From the NCBI RefSeq assembly GCF_902726565.1, contig NZ_CACVAF010000002.1, forward strand, positions 248,001 through 312,000: 64,000 nt of DNA, in the 5' to 3' direction. The DNA is from Yersinia vastinensis. Its GTDB lineage: Bacteria > Pseudomonadota > Gammaproteobacteria > Enterobacterales > Enterobacteriaceae. Positions 17,636-28,516 of this stretch are shown here, one piece after another. Positions within the stretch are counted from its first letter, which is position 1. The number at the start of each line of letters is the position of its first letter. Below the pieces are notes generated by a model. That model was given only the letters and a program-made list of their open reading frames with translations. It had not been told where the DNA came from and searched no databases. Position numbers and translations under genes: made by a program.

Positions 17636-18400
17636 ATGGAAACTCGCCGTGCTGAACGAATCAATAAACTAACTCAGGCCCTTAAGCGTTCCGACAAAAT
17701 CCATCTAAAAGACGCAGCCAATTTGTTGCGTGTTTCTGAAATGACAATTCGGCGAGATCTCAGCGCCGAGCCTACTGCCGTTATTTTACTGGGCGGTTAT
17801 GTGGTGATGGATCCCAAAAGCAATAACGCCAATAACTATTTTGTTTCGGATCAACAGGCCAAACAGGTGGAAGAAAAACGCCGAATCGGCCAACTGGCAG
17901 CCCGTCTTATTGCGGAAAATGATACGGTTTTTTTTGACTGCGGCACCACCATTCCTTCTATTATTGATGAAATAGACGAAGAACTGTCATTTACTGCCAT
18001 TTGTTACTCCCTTAACACGTTCCTTTCACTACAAGATAAACCCAATTGCAAAGTTATCTTGTGCGGTGGTGAGTTCAAGCCCAATAACTATATTTTCACC
18101 CCGATTAGCCAGCACAATGAGCTGGACAATGTCTGCCCGAACAAGGCTTTTATCTCCGCTGCGGGTGTTTCTGTTGAGTATGGTGCCACCTGTTTCAACT
18201 TCGACGAACTACCATTGAAGCAGAAAGCCATAGCCAAATCCCAATATAAAATCCTGGTCGCTGACCACAGTAAATTTGGCAAGATGAAACCCGCCAGAAT
18301 TGGTGATTTAACACTCTTTGATGAGTTAGTCACTGACCGCCAACCGGACGATGAATTCAGTCAGTTCTTTTCACAGCACGGTATTATAACTCACCGTTAA
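17636..18400 (+). CDS. deoR: Deoxyribose operon repressor DeoR
   Basis: A 254-residue DeoR-family repressor. The N-terminal helix-turn-helix (about residues 8-55, with LRVSEMTIRRDLS) is followed by the sugar-phosphate isomerase-like sensor domain with DCGTTI near 100 and the terminal VADHSKFG near 210. E. coli DeoR responds to deoxyribose-5-phosphate. It sits beside ybjG and dacC as in E. coli, but here it also adjoins a deoC preceded by two DeoR-type palindromes. Confidence 0.92.
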   Translation: METRRAERINKLTQALKRSDKIHLKDAANLLRVSEMTIRRDLSAEPTAVILLGGYVVMDPKSNNANNYFVSDQQAKQVEEKRRIGQLAARLIAENDTVFFDCGTTIPSIIDEIDEELSFTAICYSLNTFLSLQDKPNCKVILCGGEFKPNNYIFTPISQHNELDNVCPNKAFISAAGVSVEYGATCFNFDELPLKQKAIAKSQYKILVADHSKFGKMKPARIGDLTLFDELVTDRQPDDEFSQFFSQHGIITHR

Positions 18401-19563
18401 GCTCGCCCCCTCCCCACTGACGACTCCCATTACTGATAGAGATGCGTGTTTTATGCGCATCTTACTTCACTACACGGATATATTGCCTATGATGCAGCCC
18501 TATGCCCGTTATGCAGTTAATCAAGCGTGTTAGCCTTGATTACATAGCAAAAATCTTAGCGCAGTAAATTATGAGTGGGTAATGTTAACCGCGCATTATC
18601 TAAAAACTGTATTATATCTAAGCAAGATAAGTCATAGCTAATAACCTTATATTAATTGAGGCTAAATGCCATTTGTAATCTATAAAAATTTTAAAACACA
18701 ATTTCATTATGAAATTAGCTTTTCAGCGCAGCCCGAACATAAAGTAAATTAATTTAACATTTTGTATTCTTTTAATGCATTCGAGTAAAAGAATAGCGTT
18801 ATTTTATTGTCAGACAAATTACCAACAGCAAAAATTTATATGACAAATAAAGTATAAGCTGCCAATAATCACGCGCTGACTTATTTTTATTTCATAGCAA
18901 AACTTTCATTTTAGGTCTTATTTAACGGTTTCTACCCCTCTCCAACCTTAGTTTCATCAATAAGCAGACAAAAATAAAAAACAGATAGATATCAATAAGT
19001 TAAATTTAAATCATTATTCTATATTAATGATATTCATCAATAAATCAGTGAAAAAACTGATTTTCACTAGATTCATTCGTATGGTTAAAATATATTGCCC
19101 CGCAAGAAGTCGGGGGGATAAAAAATGAATTGTTTATTTATTAATCACTATAGAGATGGATATTTTTATTATTTTTAGTGATGAATTATAAACATTCACA
19201 TAACAATCAGCCATAAATTCGCAACAAGTGATCAAGAACGATTTTATTGAGCATTTGAGAGCAGGATCACGGTAGTTTTCACTACAAATCGCTATCTTGC
19301 CGCCAGCAAAAACTAGAGTTCTCATTAGAACAACAAAAATATCCGATAAAGCGAATTGACGCTCTTAATATCGGTTAAATTTTGCACTTTTACTTTTAGA
19401 TATAATGCACGGCTACGGCACCAACGCAATAACCAGGGCACACATTTTAAACAAATCGTTTTGACTGAATTTTTCGCCTGATGATGTCGCCAAATAAGGC
19501 ATTACAGGCACCTAACTTTCGGCTCTTAATTTTAAATTAACGTGTTCACTATGGAGATTTTTC
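18401..19563. other. Long AT-rich intergenic region before sdaC
   Basis: More than 1.1 kb without a convincing gene. It holds a weak hairpin after deoR (18440-18462, AGATGCG/CGCATCT), a hairpin AAATCAGT/ACTGATTT at 19042-19063 followed by a short T-run, and a CCCCG/CGGGG hairpin just before a tiny open frame at 19125-19178. A TATAAT lies at 19401-19406 with TTGCAC shortly upstream, which could be the sdaC -10. The base composition suggests a nucleoid-protein-bound control region for sdaCB. Confidence 0.45.
19125..19178 (+). CDS. Possible 17-residue leader peptide
   Basis: ATG to TAG encodes MNCLFINHYRDGYFYYF. A GGGGGGA Shine-Dalgarno-like run ends 6 bases before the ATG, right after a small CCCCG/CGGGG hairpin. 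The peptide is rich in aromatic residues. Nothing shows that it is expressed, so it is only a candidate. Confidence 0.2.
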   Translation: MNCLFINHYRDGYFYYF

Positions 19564-20856
19564 ATGGACACTACTCAAACAGGCACTATTGCCTCAACGG
19601 GAAAAGTTTCAACAAGCACATGGCGCAAAAGTGACACCATGTGGATGTTGGGTTTGTACGGCACAGCAATCGGGGCAGGTGTCTTGTTCCTGCCAATCAA
19701 TGCGGGTATCGGCGGTCTTCTGCCGCTTATCGTTATGGCGATTATTGCCTTCCCGATGACTTTCTACGCACACCGTGGTCTATGTCGCTTTGTGCTGTCA
19801 GGGAAAAATCCTGGCGAAGACATCACTGAAGTGGTTGAAGAACATTTTGGTAAAGGCGCGGGCAAACTGATTACGCTGCTTTACTTCTTCGCTATCTACC
19901 CTATTTTGCTGGTCTACAGTGTGGCTATTACCAACACTGTTGATAGCTTCATCACGCACCAGATGCATCTCCCCTCTCCGCCGCGTGCCATTCTGTCGCT
20001 GATCTTGATTATCGGCTTGATGACAATCGTGCGTTTTGGTGAGCATGCCATTGTGAAAGCAATGAGTATTCTGGTCTTCCCGTTTGTTGCTGTATTGATG
20101 TTGTTGGCGGTCTACCTGATCCCTAACTGGTCAGGCGCAATATTCGAACATGTATCAATGGACGGCAACGGTACGGGCAGTGGCCTGTGGATGACATTGT
20201 GGCTAGTCATTCCAGTGATGGTGTTCTCATTCAACCACTCCCCAATCATCTCTGCTTTTGCGGTAGCAAAACGTGAAGAATACGGCGTTGATGCTGAGAA
20301 AAAATGCTCTCGCATTTTAGCCTTTGCTCACATCATGATGGTTGTTACGGTGATGTTCTTCGTATTCAGCTGCGTATTGAGCCTGTCTCCAGCCGATTTG
20401 GCTGAAGCAAAAAGCCAGAACATCTCTATTCTGTCTTACTTGGCTAACCACTTTAACACCCCAATGATTGCCTACATGGCGCCAGTGATTGCCTTTATCG
20501 CCATCACTAAATCTTTCCTGGGCCACTATCTGGGCGCCCGTGAAGGCTTTAACGGCATGATGATCAAGTCTCTGCGTAGCAAAGGCAAAACCATCAATCA
20601 TGACAAACTAAACCGCATTACTGCGCTGTTCATGCTAGTAACAACCTGGATTGTTGCTACCTTAAACCCAAGTATTCTGGGCATGATTGAAACACTGGGT
20701 GGCCCAATCATCGCGATGCTGCTGTTCCTGATGCCAATGTATGCCATCCATAAAGTTCCAGCGATGCGTAAGTACAGCGGTCACATCAGCAACGTATTCG
20801 TGGTTATTATGGGTCTCATTGCTATCTCAGCAATCTTGTACAGCCTGTTCGGTTAA
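19564..20856 (+). CDS. sdaC: Serine/proton symporter SdaC
   Basis: A 430-residue inner-membrane transporter of the HAAAP family (STP subfamily) with about eleven helices that imports L-serine with protons. It matches E. coli SdaC along its length, including [20 protein letters not shown] near 29-48, SFNHSPIIS near 220 and [12 protein letters not shown] near 320. It feeds the serine deaminase encoded 172 bases downstream. GGAG precedes the ATG. Confidence 0.95.
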   Translation: MDTTQTGTIASTGKVSTSTWRKSDTMWMLGLYGTAIGAGVLFLPINAGIGGLLPLIVMAIIAFPMTFYAHRGLCRFVLSGKNPGEDITEVVEEHFGKGAGKLITLLYFFAIYPILLVYSVAITNTVDSFITHQMHLPSPPRAILSLILIIGLMTIVRFGEHAIVKAMSILVFPFVAVLMLLAVYLIPNWSGAIFEHVSMDGNGTGSGLWMTLWLVIPVMVFSFNHSPIISAFAVAKREEYGVDAEKKCSRILAFAHIMMVVTVMFFVFSCVLSLSPADLAEAKSQNISILSYLANHFNTPMIAYMAPVIAFIAITKSFLGHYLGAREGFNGMMIKSLRSKGKTINHDKLNRITALFMLVTTWIVATLNPSILGMIETLGGPIIAMLLFLMPMYAIHKVPAMRKYSGHISNVFVVIMGLIAISAILYSLFG

Positions 20857-20923
20857 TGATGCTGACGCTGGCCAACTTCCACGGCCAGCTTGTTATCGTC
20901 ATCCGTTGTTGTCATTCGTTTCA

Positions 20924-20949
20924 AAAGCCGGTGCGTCCGCGCCGGCTTT
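20924..20949 (+). terminator. Hairpin between sdaC and sdaB
   Basis: AAAGCCGG pairs with CCGGCTTT around a 10-nt GC-rich loop, followed by CTACTCC and not by a T-run. It may attenuate read-through or mark an RNA processing site within the sdaCB operon. Confidence 0.4.
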
Positions 20950-21028
20950 CTACTCCACGGCAATGTAAGCATTTTAATAATATTACCCAATACGGGTATA
21001 ACGCCTTTAACACGAAGGAGGCGAATAT

Positions 21029-22396
21029 ATGGTCAGCGTTTTTGACATTTTTAAGATTGGTATTGGTCCTTCCAGCTCCCATACCGTCGGCCCCATGAAG
21101 GCCGGGAAGTTGTTCACCGATGATTTAATCGCTTTAGGGCATCTTTCCGCTGTCACCCGAATCACTGTTGATGTTTATGGTTCTTTGTCCCTTACCGGTA
21201 AAGGTCACCATACCGATATTGCCATTATCATGGGGCTGGCAGGGAATCTGCCCGATACTGTTGATATTGATGCAATCCCCGGATTTATCCGCGATGTAGA
21301 ATCGCGCGAGCGCCTGTTACTCGCCAATGGTGCTCATGAAGTTGATTTCCCTGCAAAGGGCGGAATGAATTTCCATGAAACCAACTTGCCGTTACATGAA
21401 AATGGCATGACCATCAGCGCACATGCAGGTGATGAGTGTATTTTCAGTAAAACTTACTACTCCATCGGCGGCGGGTTTATTGTCGATGAGGCGCATTTTG
21501 GCCAGCAAGATACCCATGCGGTTTCTGTGCCCTACCCATTCAATTCTGCCCGTGACTTACAAAAACACTGTAAAGATACTGGGTTGTCACTATCCGGTTT
21601 AGTGATGCAAAATGAGCTGGCTTTACACAGTAAAGCCGAGATAAGTGCTCACTTTGCGGCGATTTGGGATGTGATGCGTGCAGGTATTGAGCGCGGTATT
21701 AATACTGAGGGCCTCTTACCCGGCCCAATGAAAGTTCCTCGCCGTGCTGCGGCACTGCGCCGTATGTTGGTCACGACAGATAAACATAATGCCGATCCGA
21801 TGATGGTGGTGGATTGGATCAATATGTACGCTTTGGCCGTTAACGAAGAAAATGCCGCAGGCGGGCGAGTCGTGACGGCACCAACAAATGGGGCTTGCGG
21901 TATTATCCCGGCTGTTTTGGCTTACTACGATAAATTCATTCGCCCAGTGAATGAGAATTCCTACAGTCGCTATTTCTTGGTGTCTGGGGTTATTGGTGCA
22001 CTGTATAAAATGAATGCATCCATTTCTGGCGCAGAGGTGGGATGTCAGGGAGAAGTAGGGGTTGCCTGTTCAATGGCCGCAGCTGGACTGGCTGAATTAA
22101 TGGGTGGCAGCCCTGCTCAGGTCTGCATTGCCGCTGAAATCGCCATGGAACATAACCTCGGCCTGACCTGCGATCCGGTGGCAGGGCAAGTTCAGGTTCC
22201 ATGCATTGAACGAAATGCCATTTCTGCCGTACAAGCCGTCAACTCAGCCCGTATGGCGCTGCGCCGGACCAGTGAACCGAGTGTTTGTCTGGATAAAGTC
22301 ATCGAAACCATGTATGAAACCGGCAAAGACATGAATTCAAAATACCGCGAGACGTCTCGTGGTGGCTTGGCAATCAAGATAGTGGCGTGTAACTAA
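21029..22396 (+). CDS. sdaB: L-serine ammonia-lyase SdaB
   Basis: Converts L-serine to pyruvate and ammonia using an oxygen-labile [4Fe-4S] cluster. The 455-residue single-chain enzyme has the N-terminal beta domain (GIGPSSSHTVGP near 10-21) and the alpha domain with cluster cysteines among TNGACGI, EVGCQGEVG and LGLTCDP (about residues 285-385). Details such as VSVFDIFKIGIG and the end IVACN are closer to SdaB than to SdaA. The pairing with sdaC is that of E. coli sdaCB. GGAGG precedes the start. Confidence 0.92.
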   Translation: MVSVFDIFKIGIGPSSSHTVGPMKAGKLFTDDLIALGHLSAVTRITVDVYGSLSLTGKGHHTDIAIIMGLAGNLPDTVDIDAIPGFIRDVESRERLLLANGAHEVDFPAKGGMNFHETNLPLHENGMTISAHAGDECIFSKTYYSIGGGFIVDEAHFGQQDTHAVSVPYPFNSARDLQKHCKDTGLSLSGLVMQNELALHSKAEISAHFAAIWDVMRAGIERGINTEGLLPGPMKVPRRAAALRRMLVTTDKHNADPMMVVDWINMYALAVNEENAAGGRVVTAPTNGACGIIPAVLAYYDKFIRPVNENSYSRYFLVSGVIGALYKMNASISGAEVGCQGEVGVACSMAAAGLAELMGGSPAQVCIAAEIAMEHNLGLTCDPVAGQVQVPCIERNAISAVQAVNSARMALRRTSEPSVCLDKVIETMYETGKDMNSKYRETSRGGLAIKIVACN

Positions 22397-22415
22397 CTCT
22401 CTGCGGCTTCAACAA

Positions 22416-22446
22416 TAAAGGGCGACAACTATGTCGCCCCTTTTTG
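22416..22446. terminator. Terminator between sdaB and dacC
   Basis: GGGCGACA (22420-22427) pairs with TGTCGCCC (22432-22439), then CTTTTTG on the plus strand. An A-rich left flank allows it to serve the convergent dacC as well. Confidence 0.85.
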
Positions 22447-22464
22447 AGTCATCAATGGGTAAAA

Positions 22465-23670
22465 CTAACCTAATACTGCACCGAACCACTGACTGAGTTT
22501 CATCATCACGAAGTCCCAAATACGGCTAAAGAAGCCTCCCTCTTTGACTTCGTTCAATACCACCAGCGGGCGCTGATCAATCGTTTTGCCATTCAGCTGA
22601 AAATCGATGGTACCGACTACCTGATGTTTCGCCAATGGTGCGCGCAGTTCAGTTTGATCCAACTTATAACTGGCCTTCAGGTTTTTCATCTGCCCTTTGG
22701 GGATAGTGATCGCTGCGTCTTGCGCAACACCCAGCTCTGCTTGCCCCGTATCGCCAAACCAGACTTTCTGCGTTACGAAAGGCTTGGTGGCTTTAATGGG
22801 TACCACGGTTTCATAGAAACGAAATCCCCAAGTCAGGAGTTTTTCACTTTCACTGAAACGGACTCTATCGCTGGGAGCACCCAGCACGACGGAGATTAAC
22901 CGCATCGGCCCGTCGGTTGCTGAAGCCACTAGATTGTGCCCTGCCCCAGACGTGAAACCGGTTTTCATCCCATCAACGTTGAGATTAGTGCTCCATAACA
23001 GACGGTTACGGTTAATTTGGCGAATCTTGTTGAAGGTGAATTCTTTCTCTTTGTGCAACGCATATTCTTCAGGCACATCGCGAATCAAGGCTTGCCCCAG
23101 CACGGCCATGTCACGCGCGGTACTGTACTGCCCCGGCGCATCAAGGCCATGAACAGTCATAAAATGGGTATTAGTCAAACCCAGCGCTTTGGCGTAATTA
23201 TTCATCAAGCCAACAAAACTATCCTGACTCCCGGCAATATAATCGGCCAACGCGATGCTGGCATCGTTACCTGACTGAATCACAATGCCTTTGTTCAAAT
23301 CAGACAATTTCACCTGATCGCCCGGTTTCAAAAACATCAGCGAAGAACCGCGCAACGCCGGGTTACCTGTAGCCCAGGCATCTTTCCCAACCGTCACTAA
23401 ATCATCCGGATGCACTTTACCGGCTTTAATCGCCTGCCCAATCACATAGCTGGACATAATTTTCGTCAAGCTGGCCGGATCGAGACGCTGATCACTGTTA
23501 CCCTCAGCCAGCACTTTGCCGCTGTTGTAATCCATCAACACATACGCTTTGGCATCTACCGCAGGAGGTGCCGGGTCATCAGCCGCATGGGCCGCAGGCA
23601 GTACCAAAAGCAATAATCCGGCACTGAAAGTAAACTTTTTTATCTTAAACGGGAGGGTAAATTTCATCAT
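22465..23670 (-). CDS. dacC: D-alanyl-D-alanine carboxypeptidase DacC (PBP6)
   Basis: A low-molecular-mass penicillin-binding protein that trims the terminal D-Ala of peptidoglycan pentapeptides, exported and anchored by a C-terminal amphipathic helix. The signal peptide ends after AHA near residue 29. The active site has SLTK (S67), SGN (133-135) and KTG near 236. The C-terminal PBP5 domain ends in [16 protein letters not shown]. The ATG at 23670 gives 401 residues (E. coli 400). The frame can be opened to TTG 23694, but that has no good ribosome site. Confidence 0.93.
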   Translation of the reverse strand: MMKFTLPFKIKKFTFSAGLLLLVLPAAHAADDPAPPAVDAKAYVLMDYNSGKVLAEGNSDQRLDPASLTKIMSSYVIGQAIKAGKVHPDDLVTVGKDAWATGNPALRGSSLMFLKPGDQVKLSDLNKGIVIQSGNDASIALADYIAGSQDSFVGLMNNYAKALGLTNTHFMTVHGLDAPGQYSTARDMAVLGQALIRDVPEEYALHKEKEFTFNKIRQINRNRLLWSTNLNVDGMKTGFTSGAGHNLVASATDGPMRLISVVLGAPSDRVRFSESEKLLTWGFRFYETVVPIKATKPFVTQKVWFGDTGQAELGVAQDAAITIPKGQMKNLKASYKLDQTELRAPLAKHQVVGTIDFQLNGKTIDQRPLVVLNEVKEGGFFSRIWDFVMMKLSQWFGAVLG

Positions 23671-23961
23671 GAGATCGCCAGAGTATCCTTGCAAATAATC
23701 GGAAATATGTGGTGCCCACAGAACAAACCACAGTCCAATTAGCGAAAAAGTAACGTCTTTTCACTGATACTGAAATATTAGCTTAGTCATACTTCAGCAC
23801 CTTTTCTAAATTTATCCCATTGCTGAGTCAATTGGGCGTAGTTTTACGTTTTGTTTTGTAAAGATGCACTTTTTCACCACCTAGTGATGGCCATACGGCT
23901 AACCATCTCCCTATCTAAACGTCTTTACGTTTAAGCACCTAAACATCTAAAAACAAACAAA

Positions 23962-23982
23962 TATATTCCAAAAAGGAATATA
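23962..23982. promoter_or_regulatory. Palindrome upstream of the transsulfuration operon
   Basis: TATATTCC and GGAATATA are perfect 8-bp arms around AAAAA. The site includes a T-N11-A core and so resembles an operator of a LysR-type regulator such as CysB. It lies 107 bases before the cystathionine beta-synthase ATG and about 290 bases from dacC on the other side. The regulator is unknown. Confidence 0.45.
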
Positions 23983-24089
23983 AGAGGGTTATTTGTTCTT
24001 TTTAGTGCCTAAGCTGCCAGCGCTATTATCCCGCCATAGGTTGTTAATCGAACTCACTCTGTTAACTCATATTTTTGCTGGAGAAAATC

Positions 24090-25457
24090 ATGGCTATCCC
24101 TCGCTCGGTGCTTGACCTTATCGGCCACACCCCTCTTCTGGAGCTGACTCGCTTTGATACCGGCCCGTGCCAACTGTTTGTCAAATTGGAAAATCAAAAC
24201 CCAGGAGGTTCGATTAAAGACCGGGTCGCCCTCTCGATGATTGAACAAGCGGAACGAGATGGCCTGCTGCAATCTGGTGGCACCATTATTGAAGCGACTG
24301 CGGGCAATACCGGTCTTGGGCTAGCACTGGTTGCGGCACTCAAAGGCTATAAACTGGTCTTGGTGGTGCCGGATAAGATGAGCCAGGAGAAAATTTTCCA
24401 TTTACGGGCATTAGGCGCGCAAGTGCTGCTAACCCGCTCAGATGTCGGTAAAGGTCACCCAGCTTATTATCAGGATTATGCTCTACGCCTGGCTCAAGAG
24501 ACTCCCGGCGCTTTCTACATCGATCAATTCAATAATCCGGCAAACCCAGCGGCCCACCGGACATCCACTGGTCCAGAGCTATGGCAGCAGATGGGGGAAG
24601 ATATTGACGCCATTGTGGTGGGCGTAGGCTCAAGCGGCACATTGAGTGGGCTAAGCCAATACTTTGCCGATATTTCACCCACGACAGAGTTTGTATTAGC
24701 TGACCCCGCGGGTTCTATTCTGGCTGATTATGTCGGCAGCTCACAGATTAATGATGCCGGAAGCTGGTTGGTTGAAGGTATTGGCGAGGATTTCATCCCA
24801 CCGCTCAGTAATTTCTCTCAGGTGAAAAAAGCTTATCAAATTGATGATGCTGAGGCATTCAGCACCGCGAGAACTTTACTGCGTGAAGAAGGGGTACTAG
24901 CAGGATCGTCAACCGGCACTTTGCTGGCTGCAGCATTACGCTATTGCCGTGAACAAACTACACCAAAACGGGTAGTGACCTTTGTCTGCGATAGCGGGAA
25001 TAAATATCTGTCGAAAATGTTCAACGATTACTGGCTACTGGAACAGGGATTATTAAGCAAACCTCAGCATGGAGATTTGCGCGATTACATCACTTATAGC
25101 CATCAAGATGGGGCGACCGTCTCGGTCACACCAGAAGACACTCTGGCCATCGCCCATGCCCGAATGCGCCTCTATGACATCTCACAGTTACCGGTATTAG
25201 ACGGTGAAAAAGTCGTTGGGCTGATTGATGAGTGGGATCTGCTGAATGCAGTTCAAGCCGATGCCGACCACTTTAAATTACCTGTCAGTACCGCGATGAC
25301 ACGTCAGGTTAACACGCTACAAAAAGAGGCGGATTACCACTCGCTCCTGACCACCTTCAATGATGGGCATGTCGCGGTAGTGCTTGATGGCAACCGTTTC
25401 CTTGGTCTGATTACTCGTACCGATGTTCTGAATACCTGGCGCCAAAAGCTGGCTTAA
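24090..25457 (+). CDS. Cystathionine beta-synthase with C-terminal CBS domains
   Basis: Predicted to condense L-serine (or O-acetylserine) with homocysteine to cystathionine, the first step of reverse transsulfuration. In the 455-residue protein the PLP lysine is K43 in NPGGSIKDR. Other PLP motifs are TAGNTGLGLA near 72 and the phosphate loop VGSSGTLSG near 180. Two CBS repeats occupy about 340-455 and may bind an adenosyl ligand. The ATG at 24090 has GGAG 6 bases upstream. Comparable enzymes are MccA of Bacillus (no CBS pair) and MtcB of Klebsiella. Cysteine synthase activity cannot be excluded. Confidence 0.85.
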   Translation: MAIPRSVLDLIGHTPLLELTRFDTGPCQLFVKLENQNPGGSIKDRVALSMIEQAERDGLLQSGGTIIEATAGNTGLGLALVAALKGYKLVLVVPDKMSQEKIFHLRALGAQVLLTRSDVGKGHPAYYQDYALRLAQETPGAFYIDQFNNPANPAAHRTSTGPELWQQMGEDIDAIVVGVGSSGTLSGLSQYFADISPTTEFVLADPAGSILADYVGSSQINDAGSWLVEGIGEDFIPPLSNFSQVKKAYQIDDAEAFSTARTLLREEGVLAGSSTGTLLAAALRYCREQTTPKRVVTFVCDSGNKYLSKMFNDYWLLEQGLLSKPQHGDLRDYITYSHQDGATVSVTPEDTLAIAHARMRLYDISQLPVLDGEKVVGLIDEWDLLNAVQADADHFKLPVSTAMTRQVNTLQKEADYHSLLTTFNDGHVAVVLDGNRFLGLITRTDVLNTWRQKLA

Positions 25458-25482
25458 TCTTCTCTTATTAAGGATTTTTACT

Positions 25483-26628
25483 ATGGCAAAGTTCGACACA
25501 TTAACCGTCCACGCCGGTTATACCCCTGACAGCACGGGTGCGGTGATGCCCGCCATTTATGCGACATCCACTTTTGCGCAACCCGCCCCCGGCGAACACA
25601 CCGGATATGAATATTCTCGTAGTGGTAATCCCACGCGAACTGCGCTGGAACAAGCCATTGCAGAATTGGAGGGTGGCACGCGAGGTTACGCTTTCGCCTC
25701 AGGGCTGGCTGCGTGTTCAACTGTTCTGGAACTACTGGATCAAGGCAGTCATATCATTGCCGTTGATGACTTATATGGTGGGACTTATCGCCTACTGGAG
25801 AAAGTCCGCAGCCGCACCGCGGGTTTGCGGGTAACCTATGTTTCTCCAGCGGATACAGCAGCACTGGAGCAAGCCATTTTACCTGATACCAAAATGATCT
25901 GGGTGGAGACCCCAACCAATCCATTATTAAAACTGGCGGATTTGGCCGCCATTGCTGCAATTGCCCAAAAACATCGCCTGATCAGTGTCGCGGATAATAC
26001 CTTTGCCTCACCATACATTCAGCGCCCGCTAGAGTTGGGCTTTGATATTGTGGTGCATTCAGCCACCAAATACCTTAATGGTCATTCTGATGTGGTTGCA
26101 GGTGTTGCTGCGGTAGGAAATAACCCTGAACTGGCAGAACAATTGGGCTTTTTACACAATGCCGTGGGAGGCATTCTAGACCCCTTCAGTAGCTTCCTGA
26201 CCTTGCGCGGCTTACGCACGCTGGCTTTACGAATGGCGCGACACAATCAGAGTGCTCAACGCATCGCTGAGTGGCTTGAACAACAACCACAAGTGGAAAA
26301 TGTGTATTATCCGGGATTGAAAAGTCACCCACAACATGCGCTGGCCACCAAACAGATGGCCGGTTTTGGTGGCATGATTTCAGTCCGGTTGAAAGGCGAT
26401 GATACTTTTGCTCGTGCAGTGATTAAGCGCTCACATCTGTTTACGCTGGCTGAAAGTCTGGGTGGTGTCGAGAGCTTAATCAGCCAGCCCTACAGTATGA
26501 CGCATGCTTCAATTCCATTAGAAACTCGACTCAAACACGGCATTACTCCGCAGTTACTGCGCTTATCTATTGGCATTGAAGATACAGAAGATTTGATTAC
26601 CGATTTGGCACAGGCATTAAACAGCTAA
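25483..26628 (+). CDS. Cystathionine gamma-lyase (trans-sulfuration PLP enzyme)
   Basis: A 381-residue Cys/Met-metabolism PLP enzyme. It has YEYSRSGNPTR near 39-49, the phosphate loop SGLAACS near 72, DNTFASP near 170 and the PLP lysine in HSATKYLNGHSD near 195. It lies 25 bases after the beta-synthase gene, so the pair probably converts methionine-derived homocysteine to cysteine. The family also contains MetB and MetZ, but pairing with a CBS-type synthase argues for lyase activity (as MccB or MtcC). Confidence 0.85.
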   Translation: MAKFDTLTVHAGYTPDSTGAVMPAIYATSTFAQPAPGEHTGYEYSRSGNPTRTALEQAIAELEGGTRGYAFASGLAACSTVLELLDQGSHIIAVDDLYGGTYRLLEKVRSRTAGLRVTYVSPADTAALEQAILPDTKMIWVETPTNPLLKLADLAAIAAIAQKHRLISVADNTFASPYIQRPLELGFDIVVHSATKYLNGHSDVVAGVAAVGNNPELAEQLGFLHNAVGGILDPFSSFLTLRGLRTLALRMARHNQSAQRIAEWLEQQPQVENVYYPGLKSHPQHALATKQMAGFGGMISVRLKGDDTFARAVIKRSHLFTLAESLGGVESLISQPYSMTHASIPLETRLKHGITPQLLRLSIGIEDTEDLITDLAQALNS

Positions 26629-26861
26629 TTTTCAATCGGGTAGGAGAGCGCACTCCTACCCAAAAACCACGGTGATGCACACAACACCGTCCGTTGCCAA
26701 ACATGTCCGCCCTCTTCGAAAACTAATTTCCCCCTTGATTGTTGTGTTTCAGAATCTGCCAATATACGTAAGAAATGGCCCGTATCTCGGAACTCATCGA
26801 GAGACGCCACATACAGCGTTCGAATAGGCGTGGGGTAAATCAATAATATAAGGTGAGAACC

Positions 26862-27533
26862 TTAGCGCCGATGGGCCAGTGACCTGACCCACTTATCCCC
26901 CAAACTTTGGACACCCTGAACAAGAATCACCAATATGATTAACGTCGCGACCATCACTTCATTATTAAATCGCTGATAACCATAACGAATCGCCAAATCA
27001 CCCAAACCACCACCACCAATGACTCCCGCCATTGACGAGAACCCCACCAGCATGACGACAGTTAAGGTTATCCCGGCTAACAGCGCCGGTAACGCCTCTG
27101 GTAATAAAACTTTTTGGATCACATGCCGCGCCGATCCGCCCATGGATAGAATGGCCTCAATACGCCCTTTATCCACTTCATCCAGCGCGGCTTCAACCAC
27201 ACGGGCAAAAAAGGGAATCGCCCCCAACGTGATGGGGACAATGGCGGCGGTGCTGCCTAATGTCGTGCCGATAATCCATCGCGTAATAGGAATTAATGCA
27301 ATGAGTAACACCACAAACGGCATCGATCGTCCTAAATTGACGATGGCACCTATCAAGGTATTTAGCCGGGGCGCTGGCAACACGCCATTAGGGCGCGAGA
27401 CAAATAATAAAACGCCCAAGGGTAAACCAATCAATACAGTGAAAAAGGTAGCAATGACCACCATATATAGGGTTTCCCCCGTTGCATTGGCCACCAGTGC
27501 TAGCAGATCCTGCCAACTCATTGTGTTGTTCAT
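26862..27533 (-). CDS. MetI-like ABC transporter permease
   Basis: A 223-residue membrane subunit with five hydrophobic segments and the permease loop [20 protein letters not shown] near 130-150. It matches the MetI family of methionine-type importers. Its start overlaps the ATPase gene by four bases. It is the last gene of a four-gene minus-strand operon that faces the transsulfuration pair, so the substrate is probably an organosulfur amino acid or derivative, which is inference. A housekeeping metNIQ would normally be elsewhere, making this a second copy. Confidence 0.85.
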   Translation of the reverse strand: MNNTMSWQDLLALVANATGETLYMVVIATFFTVLIGLPLGVLLFVSRPNGVLPAPRLNTLIGAIVNLGRSMPFVVLLIALIPITRWIIGTTLGSTAAIVPITLGAIPFFARVVEAALDEVDKGRIEAILSMGGSARHVIQKVLLPEALPALLAGITLTVVMLVGFSSMAGVIGGGGLGDLAIRYGYQRFNNEVMVATLIILVILVQGVQSLGDKWVRSLAHRR

Positions 27534-28516
27534 ATCAGTTCAGCCCTCACACCCCGTTCATTAAGAAATTGCAGGACTTCCGTCAAGTTCAACCCGCCGT
27601 CTGGGTGGCTGAAATCAACTTGCAAGCGCCCTACCCGCTGACCGCCAATCGATTCCACGCCACCACCAAGCAAAGTCACCCCCACAGCATGTTGCTGAGC
27701 CAATTCACTGAGGACTGGCGAAGCCGATAGCGTATCGAAAAAAGTCAGTTCTGCCACTGGCAAACCAGAGACTGACACCGGGCCACGTGCCGGTAGTAAT
27801 GAGCGCCCTAAACGGGAGTGAGGCGATGCCAACAAATCTGCGATGACACCGGTTTCAGCCACCCGCCCACGCTCAAGTAACGCTGCGTTATCGCAGATGG
27901 ATTTCACCACATCCAATTCATGGGTGATCAGCACAATGGTTAACCCCAACTGGCGGTTAATATCACTGAGCAACGCCAGTATCGAGGCGGTAGTTTCTGG
28001 ATCCAGTGCACTGGTCGCTTCATCGGATAACAAATAAGAGGGTTTGGCCGCCAACGCTCTGGCAATGCCGACTCGCTGCTTTTGCCCACCGGATAATTGC
28101 GAAGGGAAGGCGCGAGCTTTGTCACTCAACCCCACTAGGTCTAATAACTCAGCCACTCGTTTTTGCCGCTGTGCTTTCGGCATGCCAATAATTTCTAAGC
28201 CAACAGCGACGTTATCCCATACGTTACGTGAATGAAGTAAGTGGAAATTCTGGAAAATCATACCGATATTCTGTCGCTGCAAACGCAATTGGCTATCAGA
28301 CAATGTGGTTAGCTCACGGCCATCAACCTGAATACGGCCCGAAGTGGGCCGTTCCAGTAGATTAAGGCAACGGATCAAGGTGCTTTTCCCTGCCCCACTG
28401 CGGCCAATAATACCGAACACCGAGCCGGTCGGGATCTCAAGTGAGACCTCCTCCAAGGCCACCATCGGTAGCCCTCCTTGTGGATAGGTTTTACTCAGGC
28501 GTTCGATGCTAATCAT
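27530..28516 (-). CDS. MetN-like ABC transporter ATPase with NIL domain
   Basis: A 328-residue ATPase with Walker [10 protein letters not shown] near 38-46, signature LSGGQKQR near 140, Walker [13 protein letters not shown] near 160 and switch ITHELDVV. The C-terminal NIL domain (about 255-328) is the regulatory domain that in E. coli MetN binds methionine and inhibits transport. It overlaps both neighbouring genes by four bases. Confidence 0.87.
   Translation of the reverse strand: MISIERLSKTYPQGGLPMVALEEVSLEIPTGSVFGIIGRSGAGKSTLIRCLNLLERPTSGRIQVDGRELTTLSDSQLRLQRQNIGMIFQNFHLLHSRNVWDNVAVGLEIIGMPKAQRQKRVAELLDLVGLSDKARAFPSQLSGGQKQRVGIARALAAKPSYLLSDEATSALDPETTASILALLSDINRQLGLTIVLITHELDVVKSICDNAALLERGRVAETGVIADLLASPHSRLGRSLLPARGPVSVSGLPVAELTFFDTLSASPVLSELAQQHAVGVTLLGGGVESIGGQRVGRLQVDFSHPDGGLNLTEVLQFLNERGVRAELI

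Noticed and set aside
19134-19325. 63-codon minus-strand frame before sdaC
   Set aside because: No ribosome site, no similarity, and it lies in AT-rich DNA where such frames are expected by chance.
26625-26843. 72-codon minus-strand frame after the MetI-like gene
   Set aside because: It would need a TTG start without a Shine-Dalgarno and shows no recognisable features. It is probably the 3' untranslated region between convergent operons.
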